A DNA stretch of 64,000 nt, taken from positions 186,001 to 250,000 of the forward strand of contig NZ_JALPTH010000005.1 of the NCBI RefSeq assembly GCF_023218175.1, written 5' to 3'. A program made the translations under genes and the position numbers. This document shows positions 8,812-17,418 of the stretch, piece by piece (within the stretch, counting starts at the first letter, position 1; every line of letters starts with the position of its first letter). Below the pieces are notes generated by a model, which made no database searches, was not told where the DNA came from, and worked only from the letters and a program-made list of their open reading frames with translations. Source of the DNA: Streptomyces lichenis (lineage in GTDB: Bacteria; Actinomycetota; Actinomycetes; Streptomycetales; Streptomycetaceae).

Positions 8812-11306
8812 CGCCCCGCCCCCACGGTGTCCGTTCCTGGTCGGCCGGGTCCTTGCCCCGGTTCTTGCCCGGACGGGTCTCCGAGCAGCAACCGCAGCAC
8901 CGGCAGTACGGCGTCGGCGCGCTCCCCGTCCAGCCCCGGCCCGAAGCCCGGCGCACCCGGCAGGGCGGCGCCGGAGCTCTGCCGCCGACCGGCGGGACCC
9001 CGCCGTACCAACTCGCCGATGGACCGCCGCACCGCCGGTTCGTACGCGGAGAAGGTGCGCCGCAGCAACGGCAGCACATCGGTGAACGCCTCGGGCGGCA
9101 CCGTGCTCAGCCAGCCGTCGACCAGGCCGAGCAGCCGCTCGTCATGGACCAGGAGCAGCCCGCCGCCGGCCCCGTCCGCCCCGCCGCCGGCGAACCCCTC
9201 GATCCAGGCGGCCGCCGCGGCGGGCGGCGCCCCGGCCGAGAGGGCCTGTGCCATCAACCGGGCGGCCTCCTCCTCGTCCAGCCTCCCGTCGTCGAAGAGC
9301 AACCGGGCTGCCCGCCCGCGCACCACCCCCGGCACCGCGTCCCGGTCCGCGAGCCGCCCCAGCGTCTCCGCCCACCGCCCGAGCAGCCCACGCCCCGCAC
9401 TCGCGTCCATGACCGCATCCGCGCCCCCACCCGTGTCCGGCAGCAGCCGTATCGCGGTGTGGACGGCGTCGAGATGGCCGCGCATCTCCGCCGCGGCGTC
9501 CGCGCCCAGGCCGGTGCAGGCGGGCGGGAGCAGAACCCGGATCCGCTCGGCCAGCCCGACGGCGACCTCGGCGAGCGCGGCGGTGTCCGTACCGCGCACA
9601 TCCCCGTACCGCAGCGAGCGGGCCAGCGCGGGCAGGGCCTGCGCCAGATGGGCGACGTCCGCGTCGAGCGCGGCCCGGTCGGACAGGGCCCGCATCACCA
9701 CCGGCAGCGCCTCCGCCAGGCCCGCCGCCAGACAGGTCTCGGCGAGGGCGGTGACCTCGGCGAGCGTGGTCGCCGCGACCGCCCGGGCCTCGGCCTTGGC
9801 GGTCGCCGCGCCGTGCACCGTGGTGCCCCACACGCCGGCCTCGGCCACCCGGATGTGCAGCTCCGGCTCCCAGCGCAGCCGCCAGGGCTCGCGGAAGGTG
9901 CCGGTGCCAGAGCGGCCGGCCACCGGCTCTCCCCAGGGGACGCCGAGCAGCCGGAGCCGGTGGAGCAGCCGGCTGCGTGCCGCGTCGGTCTCCTTGCGCA
10001 GATCGAGGTCGAGGGCGCGCTCGTCCGGCTCGGGCCGCAGCCGCAGGGTGCGCTGGAGCCGGCTCAGGTCCCGTTGCAGCGGGACGGCGGGCGCCCCCTC
10101 GGGGACCTGCCCCATGACGTCCCCGACCACCAGCCGGTCCTCGACCAGCCGGAGCGGGACGTCGGAGCCGCCGCACATCGCCGCCCGGACCGCGTCGGTG
10201 GTCTCGGCCAGCCCGGCGAGCGGCCGCCCACGCAGGGCGGCGAGCATCTCGGCGAGCCGGACAGCCTCGATCACCTGGGCGGGAGAGACGGCGTGGTCCT
10301 CCTCCCGCAGCAGTCCGGCGACCCGGGTCAGCCAGCGCTCGACCGGGCGGTCCGGGGCCGCGAAGAGATGGGCGTACCAGCCGGGCGAGTCGACGCCCGC
10401 GCCGTAGCCGGTGTGCCGGGCGAGCCGGCGGTGGGTCCAGGGCACCCAGGTGGTCTCGGTACGGACCTTGGGGAGCCCCTTGAGCAGGGCCCGGTCGGCG
10501 GTGGCGGTGGTCCGGGCGGTGAGGGCGGGCACATGCCAGGCCCCGCAGACCACCGCCACCTCCTCGCCGTACTCCCTGCGCGCCGCCCGGAGCCGGAGCC
10601 GCATATGGGCCTCCCGTACCGCCTCGCGCCGGGCCTCGGCCGTCCCGGGTTCCTCTTCCCGGGAGGCGTCCTGGCGGAGTGCGGCCATGGCCTCGGCGAG
10701 GCGCGCGAAGACGGCGAGCGGATCGCGCGGGGCGGTGTCCGGTGGGCCGTTGGCCCCGGGCCCGGCGGCGGCCCGGTGCTCCACCACGTCCTCCCACCAC
10801 CGCTCGGCGTCCTCGTATCCCCCGGCCTCGGCGAGCGCGGCAAGCGGGTCGCGGCGCAGCCCCGCCCGCCGGGCCCGGTCCGCCGCGGCCTCGGGATCGT
10901 CACCGTGCCCGCCGCCGCCCGAGTCCCCGCCGCCTCCGTCTCCCCCTTCCGCGTCCCCGTCGGTCCAGGAGGGGTCCTGGGCCATGGCGAGCGAGTGGGC
11001 GGCGGGCAGGTCGAAGAACCGTACGGCCGCGCCCCGTTCCAGCGCCCAGCGCAGCGCCACCCACTCCGGGGAGAACTCCGCCATCGGCCAGAACGCGGCC
11101 CGGCCGGGGTCGTCCGCGGTGTGCGCGAGCAGCGCGACCGGTGGCCGCATCCGGGGGTCGGCGGCGAGCGGCAGCAGCGCGTCCGCCTCGGGCGGGCCCT
11201 CGATCAGCACGGCGGCCGGTGCGGCGGCGTCCAGGGCGGCGCGGACGGCGCGGGCCGAGCCGGGGCCGTGGTGGCGCACCCCCAGCAGCAGCGGGCCGGC
11301 CGTCAT
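8808..11306 (-). CDS. DUF5682 family protein, putative TraB/EreA/ChaN-like hydrolase
   Basis: 832 residues. The N-terminal ~270 residues carry motifs that look like the TraB/EreA/ChaN superfamily: GVRHHGPGSA (residues 9-18), a Glu in LIEGPPEAD (34-42), and VCGAWHVPA (253-261). A Gly/Asp-rich loop at about 115-137 is lineage-specific low complexity. The remainder is a long helical domain with many Leu/Ala heptads and no motif I recognise. The gene is coupled on both sides, overlapping the MoxR stop and the VWA start by 4 nt each. The hydrolase idea is inferred from the spaced His/Glu motifs; the substrate is unknown. Confidence 0.85.
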   Translation of the reverse strand: MTAGPLLLGVRHHGPGSARAVRAALDAAAPAAVLIEGPPEADALLPLAADPRMRPPVALLAHTADDPGRAAFWPMAEFSPEWVALRWALERGAAVRFFDLPAAHSLAMAQDPSWTDGDAEGGDGGGGDSGGGGHGDDPEAAADRARRAGLRRDPLAALAEAGGYEDAERWWEDVVEHRAAAGPGANGPPDTAPRDPLAVFARLAEAMAALRQDASREEEPGTAEARREAVREAHMRLRLRAARREYGEEVAVVCGAWHVPALTARTTATADRALLKGLPKVRTETTWVPWTHRRLARHTGYGAGVDSPGWYAHLFAAPDRPVERWLTRVAGLLREEDHAVSPAQVIEAVRLAEMLAALRGRPLAGLAETTDAVRAAMCGGSDVPLRLVEDRLVVGDVMGQVPEGAPAVPLQRDLSRLQRTLRLRPEPDERALDLDLRKETDAARSRLLHRLRLLGVPWGEPVAGRSGTGTFREPWRLRWEPELHIRVAEAGVWGTTVHGAATAKAEARAVAATTLAEVTALAETCLAAGLAEALPVVMRALSDRAALDADVAHLAQALPALARSLRYGDVRGTDTAALAEVAVGLAERIRVLLPPACTGLGADAAAEMRGHLDAVHTAIRLLPDTGGGADAVMDASAGRGLLGRWAETLGRLADRDAVPGVVRGRAARLLFDDGRLDEEEAARLMAQALSAGAPPAAAAAWIEGFAGGGADGAGGGLLLVHDERLLGLVDGWLSTVPPEAFTDVLPLLRRTFSAYEPAVRRSIGELVRRGPAGRRQSSGAALPGAPGFGPGLDGERADAVLPVLRLLLGDPSGQEPGQGPGRPGTDTVGAGR

Positions 11307-12466
11307 CGCGTCACCTCCCGGCAGGCGCGGTAGAAGTCCTGCCAGCCGTCCCGTTCGCGGACCACGGTCTCCAGGTACTCCTGCCAGACGATCCGGTCGG
11401 CGGCCGGGTCCCGGACGACCGCGCCGAGGATGCCCGCGGCCACGTCCCCGGGCCGCAGCAGCCCGTCCCCGAAGTGCGCGGCGAGGGCGAGTCCGCCGGT
11501 GACCACGGAGATCGCCTCCGCCGTGGAGAGCGTGCCGGAGGGGGACTTGACCTTGGTCCGGCCGTCGGTGGTGAGCCCGGAGCGCAGCTCCCGGAAGACG
11601 GTGACGACCCGTCGGATCTCGTCGCCGCCGTCCGGCGCGGTGGGCAGTCCGAGGGAGCGCCCCAGCTGGTCGACGCGGCGCGAGACGATGTCGATCTCGT
11701 CCTCGGGGGTGGCCGGCAGCGGCAGGACCACCGTGTTGAAGCGGCGGCGCAGGGCGCTGGAGAGTTCGTTGACCCCGCGGTCGCGGTCGTTGGCGGTGGC
11801 GATGAGGTTGAAGCCCCGTACCGCCTGGACCTCCTGCCCGAGCTCCGGGATGGGCAGCGTCTTCTCGGACAGGATGGTGATCAGGCTGTCCTGGACGTCG
11901 GCGGGGATACGGGTGAGCTCCTCCACCCGGGCGGTCCTGCCCTCGGCCATGGCACGCATCACCGGACTGGCGACGAGGGCGTCGGCGCTGGGGCCGTCGG
12001 CGAGGAGGCGGGCGTAGTTCCAGCCGTAGCGGATGGCCTCCTCGGGTGTGCCGGCGGTGCCCTGCACCAGCAGCGTGGAGTCACCGCTGACGGCGGCGGC
12101 GAGGTGCTCGGAGACCCAGGTCTTGGCCGTGCCGGGCACGCCGAGGAGCAGCAGGGCCCGATCGGTGGCCAGCGTGGCGATCGCGACCTCGACGATCCGG
12201 CGCGGCCCCACATACTTCGGGGTGATGACGGTGCCGTCGGGCAGGGTGCCACCGAGCAGATAGGTGGCGACGCCCCACGGCGAGAGCTGCCAGCGCGGCG
12301 GTCTGGGCCGGTCGTCGGCGGCCCGCAGCGCGCCCAGTTCACGGGCGAAGGCGTGCTCGGCGTGCGGCCGGAGCACCCCGGCGGCCGCTCCGTCCACGGC
12401 CACGTCTGCCTCTGCGTCTACATCTACGTCTACGTCTACGGGTGTGGCGCCGGTGGTTTCGGGCAC
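11303..12466 (-). CDS. MoxR-family AAA+ ATPase
   Basis: 387 residues. Walker A is GVPGTAKTW. A Walker B-like acidic segment (ARVEELTRIP), a sensor-1 Asn in LIATANDRDRG and the arginine-rich SSALRRRFN follow. The N-terminus has a VDVDVDVDAEAD run encoded by a 6-bp DNA repeat (about 12415-12440), probably a variable tail. It is first gene of the MoxR-DUF5682-VWA operon; its stop overlaps the DUF5682 start. By family knowledge such ATPases act as chaperones that remodel protein or metal-cofactor complexes with VWA partners. A RecA-NDp-like promoter lies 45 bp upstream. Confidence 0.92.
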   Translation of the reverse strand: MPETTGATPVDVDVDVDAEADVAVDGAAAGVLRPHAEHAFARELGALRAADDRPRPPRWQLSPWGVATYLLGGTLPDGTVITPKYVGPRRIVEVAIATLATDRALLLLGVPGTAKTWVSEHLAAAVSGDSTLLVQGTAGTPEEAIRYGWNYARLLADGPSADALVASPVMRAMAEGRTARVEELTRIPADVQDSLITILSEKTLPIPELGQEVQAVRGFNLIATANDRDRGVNELSSALRRRFNTVVLPLPATPEDEIDIVSRRVDQLGRSLGLPTAPDGGDEIRRVVTVFRELRSGLTTDGRTKVKSPSGTLSTAEAISVVTGGLALAAHFGDGLLRPGDVAAGILGAVVRDPAADRIVWQEYLETVVRERDGWQDFYRACREVTR

Positions 12467-12510
12467 GGTCGGGTCCCCCTCCGGATCGTGTGCGATCGGC
12501 TACGGGTTCC

Positions 12511-12533
12511 ACCGTGCACCACGCCACTGACAA
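12511..12533 (-). promoter_or_regulatory. RecA-NDp/PafBC-type DNA-damage promoter upstream of moxR
   Basis: On the minus strand the sequence is TTGTCAGTG, eight bases, CACGGT. The upstream element exactly matches the actinobacterial RecA-independent damage promoter element recognised with PafBC; the -10 deviates at its first base from TANNNT. It lies 45 bp before the moxR start and directs transcription into the MoxR-DUF5682-VWA operon. Confidence 0.6.
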
Positions 12534-12593
12534 TCGGGGTCCGAGCACCGGGACAACCGTCAGGGGGCCGCGTCCGGCGGCCCGCTGACGGCG

Positions 12594-12626
12594 ACGGGCG
12601 CCCCCGGCCGAGCCGGAGGCGCCCGT
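12594..12626. terminator. Hairpin terminator of the lipoprotein gene
   Basis: ACGGGCGCC/GGCGCCCGT arms with an inner CCGGC/GCCGG extension. It lies 25 bp downstream of the minus-strand lipoprotein gene. Confidence 0.7.
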
Positions 12627-12650
12627 GTGAAGCGCGAGAAGCGAGCGGGC

Positions 12651-13103
12651 TCAGCTGGCGATCGGCGAGACGGCGACGCACCCGCCGGCCGCGGCGTACC
12701 CGGTGCCCGACTCCTCGGCGATCGCCTTGCCCTTGTAGATGATCTTGCAAGTGACCTTGCCGTCGCCGGCCACGTCCAGCGCGTTCGGCGCGACGGACGG
12801 CGGCTCGATACCGCGCAGCTTCACGGTCTTCGTCCACGGCAGCGTCGGGTTCTCGACGGTCTCCAGCTTCGGGTCCATCGCCGACTTGCCGCCGCCCGCG
12901 TTGAACTCGATCGACGTGATCTTCTCGCCGGTCACCTCGTAGGTGACCTCGTACTCCTCGTTCACCGCCTTGTCGACAGCCTTGTCGACCTCCTTGGTGA
13001 CCTCCTTCTCGGTCTGCTCGGCGATCTCGGAGCAGGCACCGAGGCCCAGGACCAGGCCACCCGCGACGAGCACGGAGGCGACGGAGCGACTGATGCGGTT
13101 CAT
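12651..13103 (-). CDS. MmpS-like lipoprotein (transport accessory family)
   Basis: 150 residues with a lipoprotein signal: basic start, SVASVLVAGGLVLGLGAC with the lipobox LGAC (Cys near residue 24). A charged helix of KEVDKAVDKAV repeats follows, then an Ig-like domain: YEVTGEKITSIEFNAGGG, TLPWTKTVKLRG, KVTCKIIYKGKAIAEESGTG, with Cys residues in VTCKI and AGGCVAV. This resembles the MmpS family, which in mycobacteria assists RND transporters; no transporter is adjacent here. ATG 13103 has a G-rich ribosome-binding region. The gene lies between the two arms of the MoxR/SWIM-like locus and is probably transcribed alone. Confidence 0.7.
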   Translation of the reverse strand: MNRISRSVASVLVAGGLVLGLGACSEIAEQTEKEVTKEVDKAVDKAVNEEYEVTYEVTGEKITSIEFNAGGGKSAMDPKLETVENPTLPWTKTVKLRGIEPPSVAPNALDVAGDGKVTCKIIYKGKAIAEESGTGYAAAGGCVAVSPIAS

Positions 13104-13219
13104 CGGAACGGGACCCCCCGGAGTGTGAACATGGCAAACGCAGAGAACAGTAAAGATGTCGCAAAGTCAACTCGTTGCGCAGCACCGCCCATCCGAGCGA
13201 AAACCGCTGCTCGGAGCGA

Positions 13220-13242
13220 TTGTCAGTGGGGGGTCGTACGGT
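13220..13242 (+). promoter_or_regulatory. RecA-NDp/PafBC-type DNA-damage promoter of the SWIM-like gene
   Basis: TTGTCAGTG, eight bases, TACGGT: a full match to the RecA-independent damage promoter, including a TANNNT -10. The -10 ends seven bases before the ATG at 13250, which predicts a leaderless transcript. Confidence 0.75.
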
Positions 13243-13249
13243 CGTTCGC

Positions 13250-14329
13250 ATGGACCAACAGGGGGAGCGCGGAGCGGCCGCCGCCGAGGCCGCGGACCGA
13301 CGGGCCGCGCGGCGAGCGGCCCGGATCAGCGCGGGTGTCGAGGAGTTGGAGCAGCGCCTGGCGGATCTGCTCCGGGCCGGGCTGGCGACGGCCGACCGCA
13401 CGGGGTACGGCCTCTGGGAGGAGACCGCGGCGCGGATGGTAGACGCGCAGGCCCCCGGGCTCGCCACCCGGGTCCGCGAGTTGGGCGCGATACCGGGTTC
13501 GGGCCCCGGATGGCCGGCCCGGCTCCTGGAGGAGTGCGCGCTGACCCAGCTGCTGGGCCGGGCGTGGAGCCGGATCGACGCCCTCCCGGAGCCGCTGGCG
13601 TCGGCGGTGCGGACGAGGGTGGGGCTGACGGCGCCCGCCGACGGCCCCGCGCGGCGCGACCACTGGTCGGTGCTGGCCCAGTACGACACCTCCGACGGCA
13701 AGCTGACCACCCGTCGGATATGGCTGCATGGGCGGCGGACCGGGCGTACGGCGCTGGTGCTCTCCTACGGTGCGGCGGGCCGCGCGCCCGCGCTCGCCCT
13801 GCCGGTGGGCGCGGTGGTGGACGCGGAGCTGATCGCGCGCCCCGGGGCGGGAGGGCTCCGGATGGAGCTCGGCGAGCGGTTCGCCGACCCGGCGCCCGGC
13901 GAAGGCCCGCCATCCGGTGAAGGCCCGTCATCCGGCCGAGACACGGCGCCCGGAGCGGGTCCACCGGCCGGTGGTGGCGTCACCGAGGCCCTGGCCGCCT
14001 ACGGGTCGGCGCTCCGGGAGGACCCCTGGCTGGACGCCCGGCCGGTCACGCTGGCCGCGGTCATACCGCTGCCGGACGGCCAGGGCGGCTGGCAGCTGGC
14101 CGAGGAGGACGGTTCGGCGGCCCTGCCACTCTCCCCGGCCGCGCTGGGCAGGCCCGGGCTGTGGCGGCTGGCGGCGGTGTCCGGGGGCCGCCCGGTGACC
14201 GTCTTCGGCGAGTGCGGCCACCGGGGCCTCACCCCGCTGGCCGTCTGGGCGGCGTACGGCGACGGGGCCCGCGCGACCACCGAGGGCGCCGCCGTCGCCA
14301 CCGCCCCGCCCCTGGTCGCACTCGTCTGA
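13250..14329 (+). CDS. SWIM-protein relative lacking the SWIM zinc finger
   Basis: 359 residues. From residue ~20 on it follows the C-terminal part of streptomycete SWIM zinc-finger proteins as I remember them (RISAGVEELEQRLADLLR, GYGLWEETAARMVDAQAPGL, GSGPGWPARLLEECAL). The CxC...CxH zinc-binding domain that normally occupies the first ~100 residues is absent. The N-terminus MDQQGERG resembles the family start, which suggests an internal deletion rather than 5' loss. A low-complexity PGEGPPSGEGPSSG insert is at ~215-240. ATG 13250 is set by the -10 seven bases upstream. It is divergent from moxR and followed by DUF5691. Confidence 0.75.
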   Translation: MDQQGERGAAAAEAADRRAARRAARISAGVEELEQRLADLLRAGLATADRTGYGLWEETAARMVDAQAPGLATRVRELGAIPGSGPGWPARLLEECALTQLLGRAWSRIDALPEPLASAVRTRVGLTAPADGPARRDHWSVLAQYDTSDGKLTTRRIWLHGRRTGRTALVLSYGAAGRAPALALPVGAVVDAELIARPGAGGLRMELGERFADPAPGEGPPSGEGPSSGRDTAPGAGPPAGGGVTEALAAYGSALREDPWLDARPVTLAAVIPLPDGQGGWQLAEEDGSAALPLSPAALGRPGLWRLAAVSGGRPVTVFGECGHRGLTPLAVWAAYGDGARATTEGAAVATAPPLVALV

Positions 14330-14366
14330 CACCACCCGGGGCGCGGAGCCGGATCCGGGCGCCAAA

Positions 14367-14484
14367 GCCCGGGGCAGAGGCCCGGAACAGAAGCCCGGAA
14401 CAAAGGATCCCGACGACGCAGGATCTCGACGACGCAGGGTTCCGACGACGCAGGATCTCGACGGCAGAGGACTTCGACGGATCA
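14367..14484. repeat. Two adjacent tandem arrays (13-bp x3, 16-bp x5)
   Basis: Between the SWIM-like and DUF5691 genes, GCCCGGAACAGAA-like 13-mers repeat three times (14367-14405). They are followed directly by five 16-bp units of the form GGATCTCGACGACGCA (14405-14484). The second array ends four bases before the ribosome-binding site of the DUF5691 gene. Confidence 0.85.
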
Positions 14485-14502
14485 GGACGAAGGGGGACCC
14501 GG

Positions 14503-16173
14503 ATGACGACACCGCGCCCGACCACGCCCACCGCCTGGGAGGAGCTGGTCACCACCGCCCTGCTGGGCACCGACCGCCGCATACCCCGGCGCGTCCACAC
14601 CGGGAGCCCCGGTCAGTCGCGACCGCCCGGCCCGACGTCCGGGCCCGCCGCCTTGCTGGACGAGGCCGCAGTGCACACCGTACGGCGCCGGGCGGGGCTG
14701 CGGCCCGCGCCCCTCGCCGCGGCCCTGCCGGAACCGGCCCCGCACGACCCCCGGCCCGAACCGCCCGGGGCCGCCTGCCGCCGCCTCGCCTCGCTGCTCG
14801 CCGACCGAACCACTCCCGGCGCGGCGGCTGGTGGGCGGCGCGGGTCGGCGCCCGACCTCACCGAGCTGCTGCCGCAGTGGCTGGCGGTGGCCCGTGCCCA
14901 TGGCTACCGGGCCCCGGCACCGCTGCTGCCCGCGCTGCTCGACGCGGCCCGGGCCCGGACGGATCTGCGCCCCGCGGCCCTGGCGTTCGCCGGGCCCCTC
15001 GGGCTGTGGCTGGCCCGGCTCAACCCCGACTGGCGGTTCGCGCTGCGCGGCACGCCGGGAGCGGACCCGCTGACCGGGAGCGACAGCGCCAAGGACGTAC
15101 GGCAGCTCTGGCAGGAGGGCCTGTTCGCCGAGCGGGTCGCCCTGCTGACCGCGGTCCGCACCCGTGACCCGGCCGAGGGGCTGACGCTGCTCATATCGAC
15201 CTGGCCGACCGAGCGGGCCGAGGACCGGCTGATGTTCCTGGACTCGCTGCGCACCGGTCTGTCCGACACCGACGAGTCCTTCCTGGAGCAGGCTCTCGCC
15301 GACCGCAGCCGCAATGTCCGCGCCACGGCCGCCGAGTTGCTGTCCGCGCTGCCGCGTTCCGCGTTCGCCGCGAGGATGGCCGAGCGGTCAGCGAGCTGTG
15401 TGGGGCCCGACCGTACGGGCGGCACGGGCGCGGCGATCGCCGTCGAGGCGCCCCATGAGTGCGACGCCGGTATGCAGCGGGACGGGGTGGTCCCGGCACC
15501 GCCGCCGGGGCGCGGCGCACGGGCCTGGTGGCTGGGCCAGTTGGTGGAGGCGACGCCCCTGGCGGCGTGGTCCGGGCGGTTCGGCGGGCGGAGCGCCGAG
15601 GAGATCGTCGCCCTCGACGTGGCGGACGACTGGCGGGACGAGCTGCACGCGGCCTGGTGCCGGGCGACGGTACGCCAGCGGGACGCGGAGTGGGCCCGTG
15701 CCCTGCTGGGTTCCCCGGCCGCTCCCCTGGCGACCGGCCCCGGCACCTCCTCGCTCGCCGAGCGCTCCCGGCTGCTGTCCGTACTGCCCGGGGGCGAACG
15801 CGCCGCGTGGGTGGCCGGGTTCGTCTCGGCGCACGGCCTGTCCGACGCGTTCCAGCTCCTGGGGACCTGCGCCGTTCCCTGGGCCGCGCCGCTGGGCCGC
15901 GCGGTGGTGGACGCCCTGGACATCGCCCGGGACGCGGGCAGTTACCCCTGGAGCTTCAGCGGGGTGATGGGCCTGGCCGAGCGCTGCCTCGACCCGGCGG
16001 AGGCCGAGCGGCTGGAGGTCCTCACCGGCCGCTCGGACGACCCGGAGGACGCCGCCCCGGGAGCGGGCGACTACTGGGCGGAGGCCTTCCAACGGCTGGT
16101 CGCCACCCTGCGGCTACGCGCCCTGATGCGAGCCGAACTCACCCCGGGCTCCGCACTCGGTCCGCAGCCCTGA
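14503..16173 (+). CDS. DUF5691 family protein
   Basis: 556 residues beginning MTTPRPTTPTAWEELVTTALLGTDRR, the typical opening of DUF5691 proteins. ATG 14503 follows GAAGGGGGA at about 7-nt spacing. The body is predicted helical and repeat-like, with Trp-rich segments (LTELLPQWLAVARAHGYRAP, LWLARLNPDWRFALRG, SRNVRATAAELLSALPRSAF). The last resembles HEAT-repeat scaffolds, so a protein-interaction role is plausible. Family members co-occur with MoxR, DUF5682, VWA and SWIM genes. It lies 173 bp after the SWIM-like gene and is probably co-transcribed from the damage-type promoter. No catalytic motif was recognised. Confidence 0.85.
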   Translation: MTTPRPTTPTAWEELVTTALLGTDRRIPRRVHTGSPGQSRPPGPTSGPAALLDEAAVHTVRRRAGLRPAPLAAALPEPAPHDPRPEPPGAACRRLASLLADRTTPGAAAGGRRGSAPDLTELLPQWLAVARAHGYRAPAPLLPALLDAARARTDLRPAALAFAGPLGLWLARLNPDWRFALRGTPGADPLTGSDSAKDVRQLWQEGLFAERVALLTAVRTRDPAEGLTLLISTWPTERAEDRLMFLDSLRTGLSDTDESFLEQALADRSRNVRATAAELLSALPRSAFAARMAERSASCVGPDRTGGTGAAIAVEAPHECDAGMQRDGVVPAPPPGRGARAWWLGQLVEATPLAAWSGRFGGRSAEEIVALDVADDWRDELHAAWCRATVRQRDAEWARALLGSPAAPLATGPGTSSLAERSRLLSVLPGGERAAWVAGFVSAHGLSDAFQLLGTCAVPWAAPLGRAVVDALDIARDAGSYPWSFSGVMGLAERCLDPAEAERLEVLTGRSDDPEDAAPGAGDYWAEAFQRLVATLRLRALMRAELTPGSALGPQP

Positions 16174-16205
16174 CCGACGCGCGGCTCCCCGGGACTACCG
16201 ACCAT

Positions 16206-16862
16206 TCACCCCCAGGTCTCCCCGATGACCAGGTCCGGGCCGACATGGCGGCGGACAACGGGAGCGATCACCGGAGAGGCCCCCTCACCCGTCGACAGCT
16301 TGAAGGTGTGCACGACACAGGTACGCACCGGGTGGACCGGCCCGCTGGTCTCGGCGCTGTCACTGCTGGACAGGGGCCGGACCTGCGCTCGGGCCAGCGC
16401 GAAGCAGGCCAGCGTCGTCCGCTCGTCCTCGGACCAGAAGTGCTCGATGACACCCCGGTTGCCGAAGTCCAACTGGTCGAAGACCACGCCGAGGTCCTCC
16501 TCTCCGTACGGCGCCTCGCGCAGAGCGGGAAGGACGTCGAGGACCGCCTCGCCATGAGCCAGCACGCGGGCCCGCTCGTCCGAGGCGCCCCACGGGGGCG
16601 GTGCGTCGTAGTCCCTTGGCTCCTCGGGCATGTCGTCATCCGTGCGCAGCTCGGTGCCCGGGGCCGGCTTGTCCCAACGGGCCTGCCCGCTGACGCTCCC
16701 CCAGTTCAGGGAGGCGTTGACGCACAGTCGGCCGGCCACCAGCACCCAGGGAGGACGGACGACCCGCTCGCGCGCCAGGTCGACCACCAGGCGCCCGAAG
16801 TCCTCCCGGGGCAGCAGGGTCGGCAGCTCGGGGGCGAGGAAGGCGTCGGCCCAGATTCCCAT
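16206..16862 (-). CDS. Hypothetical protein, unrecognised family
   Basis: 218 residues, no signal peptide, no membrane segment and no motif I recognise. It is acidic overall, with a central DDDMPEEPRDYDAPPPWG loop. Regular alternation such as RPPWVLVAGRLCVNASLNWG and VRTCVVHTFKLSTGEG suggests a compact alpha/beta fold. ATG 16862 is the only sensible start. It is convergent with the DUF5691 gene, 32 bp apart, with no obvious terminator between. It might be a stand-alone accessory gene. Confidence 0.6.
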   Translation of the reverse strand: MGIWADAFLAPELPTLLPREDFGRLVVDLARERVVRPPWVLVAGRLCVNASLNWGSVSGQARWDKPAPGTELRTDDDMPEEPRDYDAPPPWGASDERARVLAHGEAVLDVLPALREAPYGEEDLGVVFDQLDFGNRGVIEHFWSEDERTTLACFALARAQVRPLSSSDSAETSGPVHPVRTCVVHTFKLSTGEGASPVIAPVVRRHVGPDLVIGETWG

Positions 16863-17004
16863 GCGAACGGTTGTACCAACACGCCCTCGGGGCGCTCATC
16901 GGCTTTTCCACACCGCGGCGAGCAGTCGCCATACGTTGGGACTCGGCCCCGGAGGGGCCGAGAAGCGCGAGCCCCAGCCCCGCGCAGCCGGCAGGCCCCC
17001 GCCC

Positions 17005-17418
17005 CTACGCCTCCGCCGAGACCCGGACGTTGGCGTTGACCCACTCCACGATGGAGGTGGTCGTCGCGCCCGGGGTGAAGATCGCGGCGACGCCCTTCTC
17101 CTTCAGCGGGGCGATGTCGTCCTCCGGGATGATGCCGCCGCCGAAGACCTTGATGTCCTCCGCCTCGCGCTCCTTCAGCAGGTCGAGCACCTTGGCGAAC
17201 AGCGTGTTGTGGGCGCCTGAGAGGATCGACAGCCCGATGGCGTCGGCGTCCTCCTGGATCGCGGTGTCCACGATCTGCTCCGGCGTCTGGTGCAGCCCCG
17301 TGTAGATGACCTCCATACCGGCGTCCCTGAGCGCCCGCGCGATCACCTTCGCGCCGCGATCGTGGCCGTCGAGACCCGGCTTGGCCACCACCACGCGGAT
17401 CGGACCGGTCACACCCAT
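17005..17418 (-). CDS. B12-binding protein, methylmalonyl-CoA mutase C-terminal-domain type
   Basis: About 137 residues comprising one cobalamin-binding Rossmann domain. The DxHxxG lower-ligand motif is in [13 protein letters not shown], with SxL (LSILSGAH) and GG (KVFGGGIIP) motifs as in the small or C-terminal domain of methylmalonyl-CoA mutase and isobutyryl-CoA mutase. It is expected to bind adenosylcobalamin and pair with a separate large subunit, which is not in this window. GGAGG lies 5 nt before ATG 17418; the GTG one codon earlier is too close to it. Confidence 0.85.
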   Translation of the reverse strand: MGVTGPIRVVVAKPGLDGHDRGAKVIARALRDAGMEVIYTGLHQTPEQIVDTAIQEDADAIGLSILSGAHNTLFAKVLDLLKEREAEDIKVFGGGIIPEDDIAPLKEKGVAAIFTPGATTTSIVEWVNANVRVSAEA

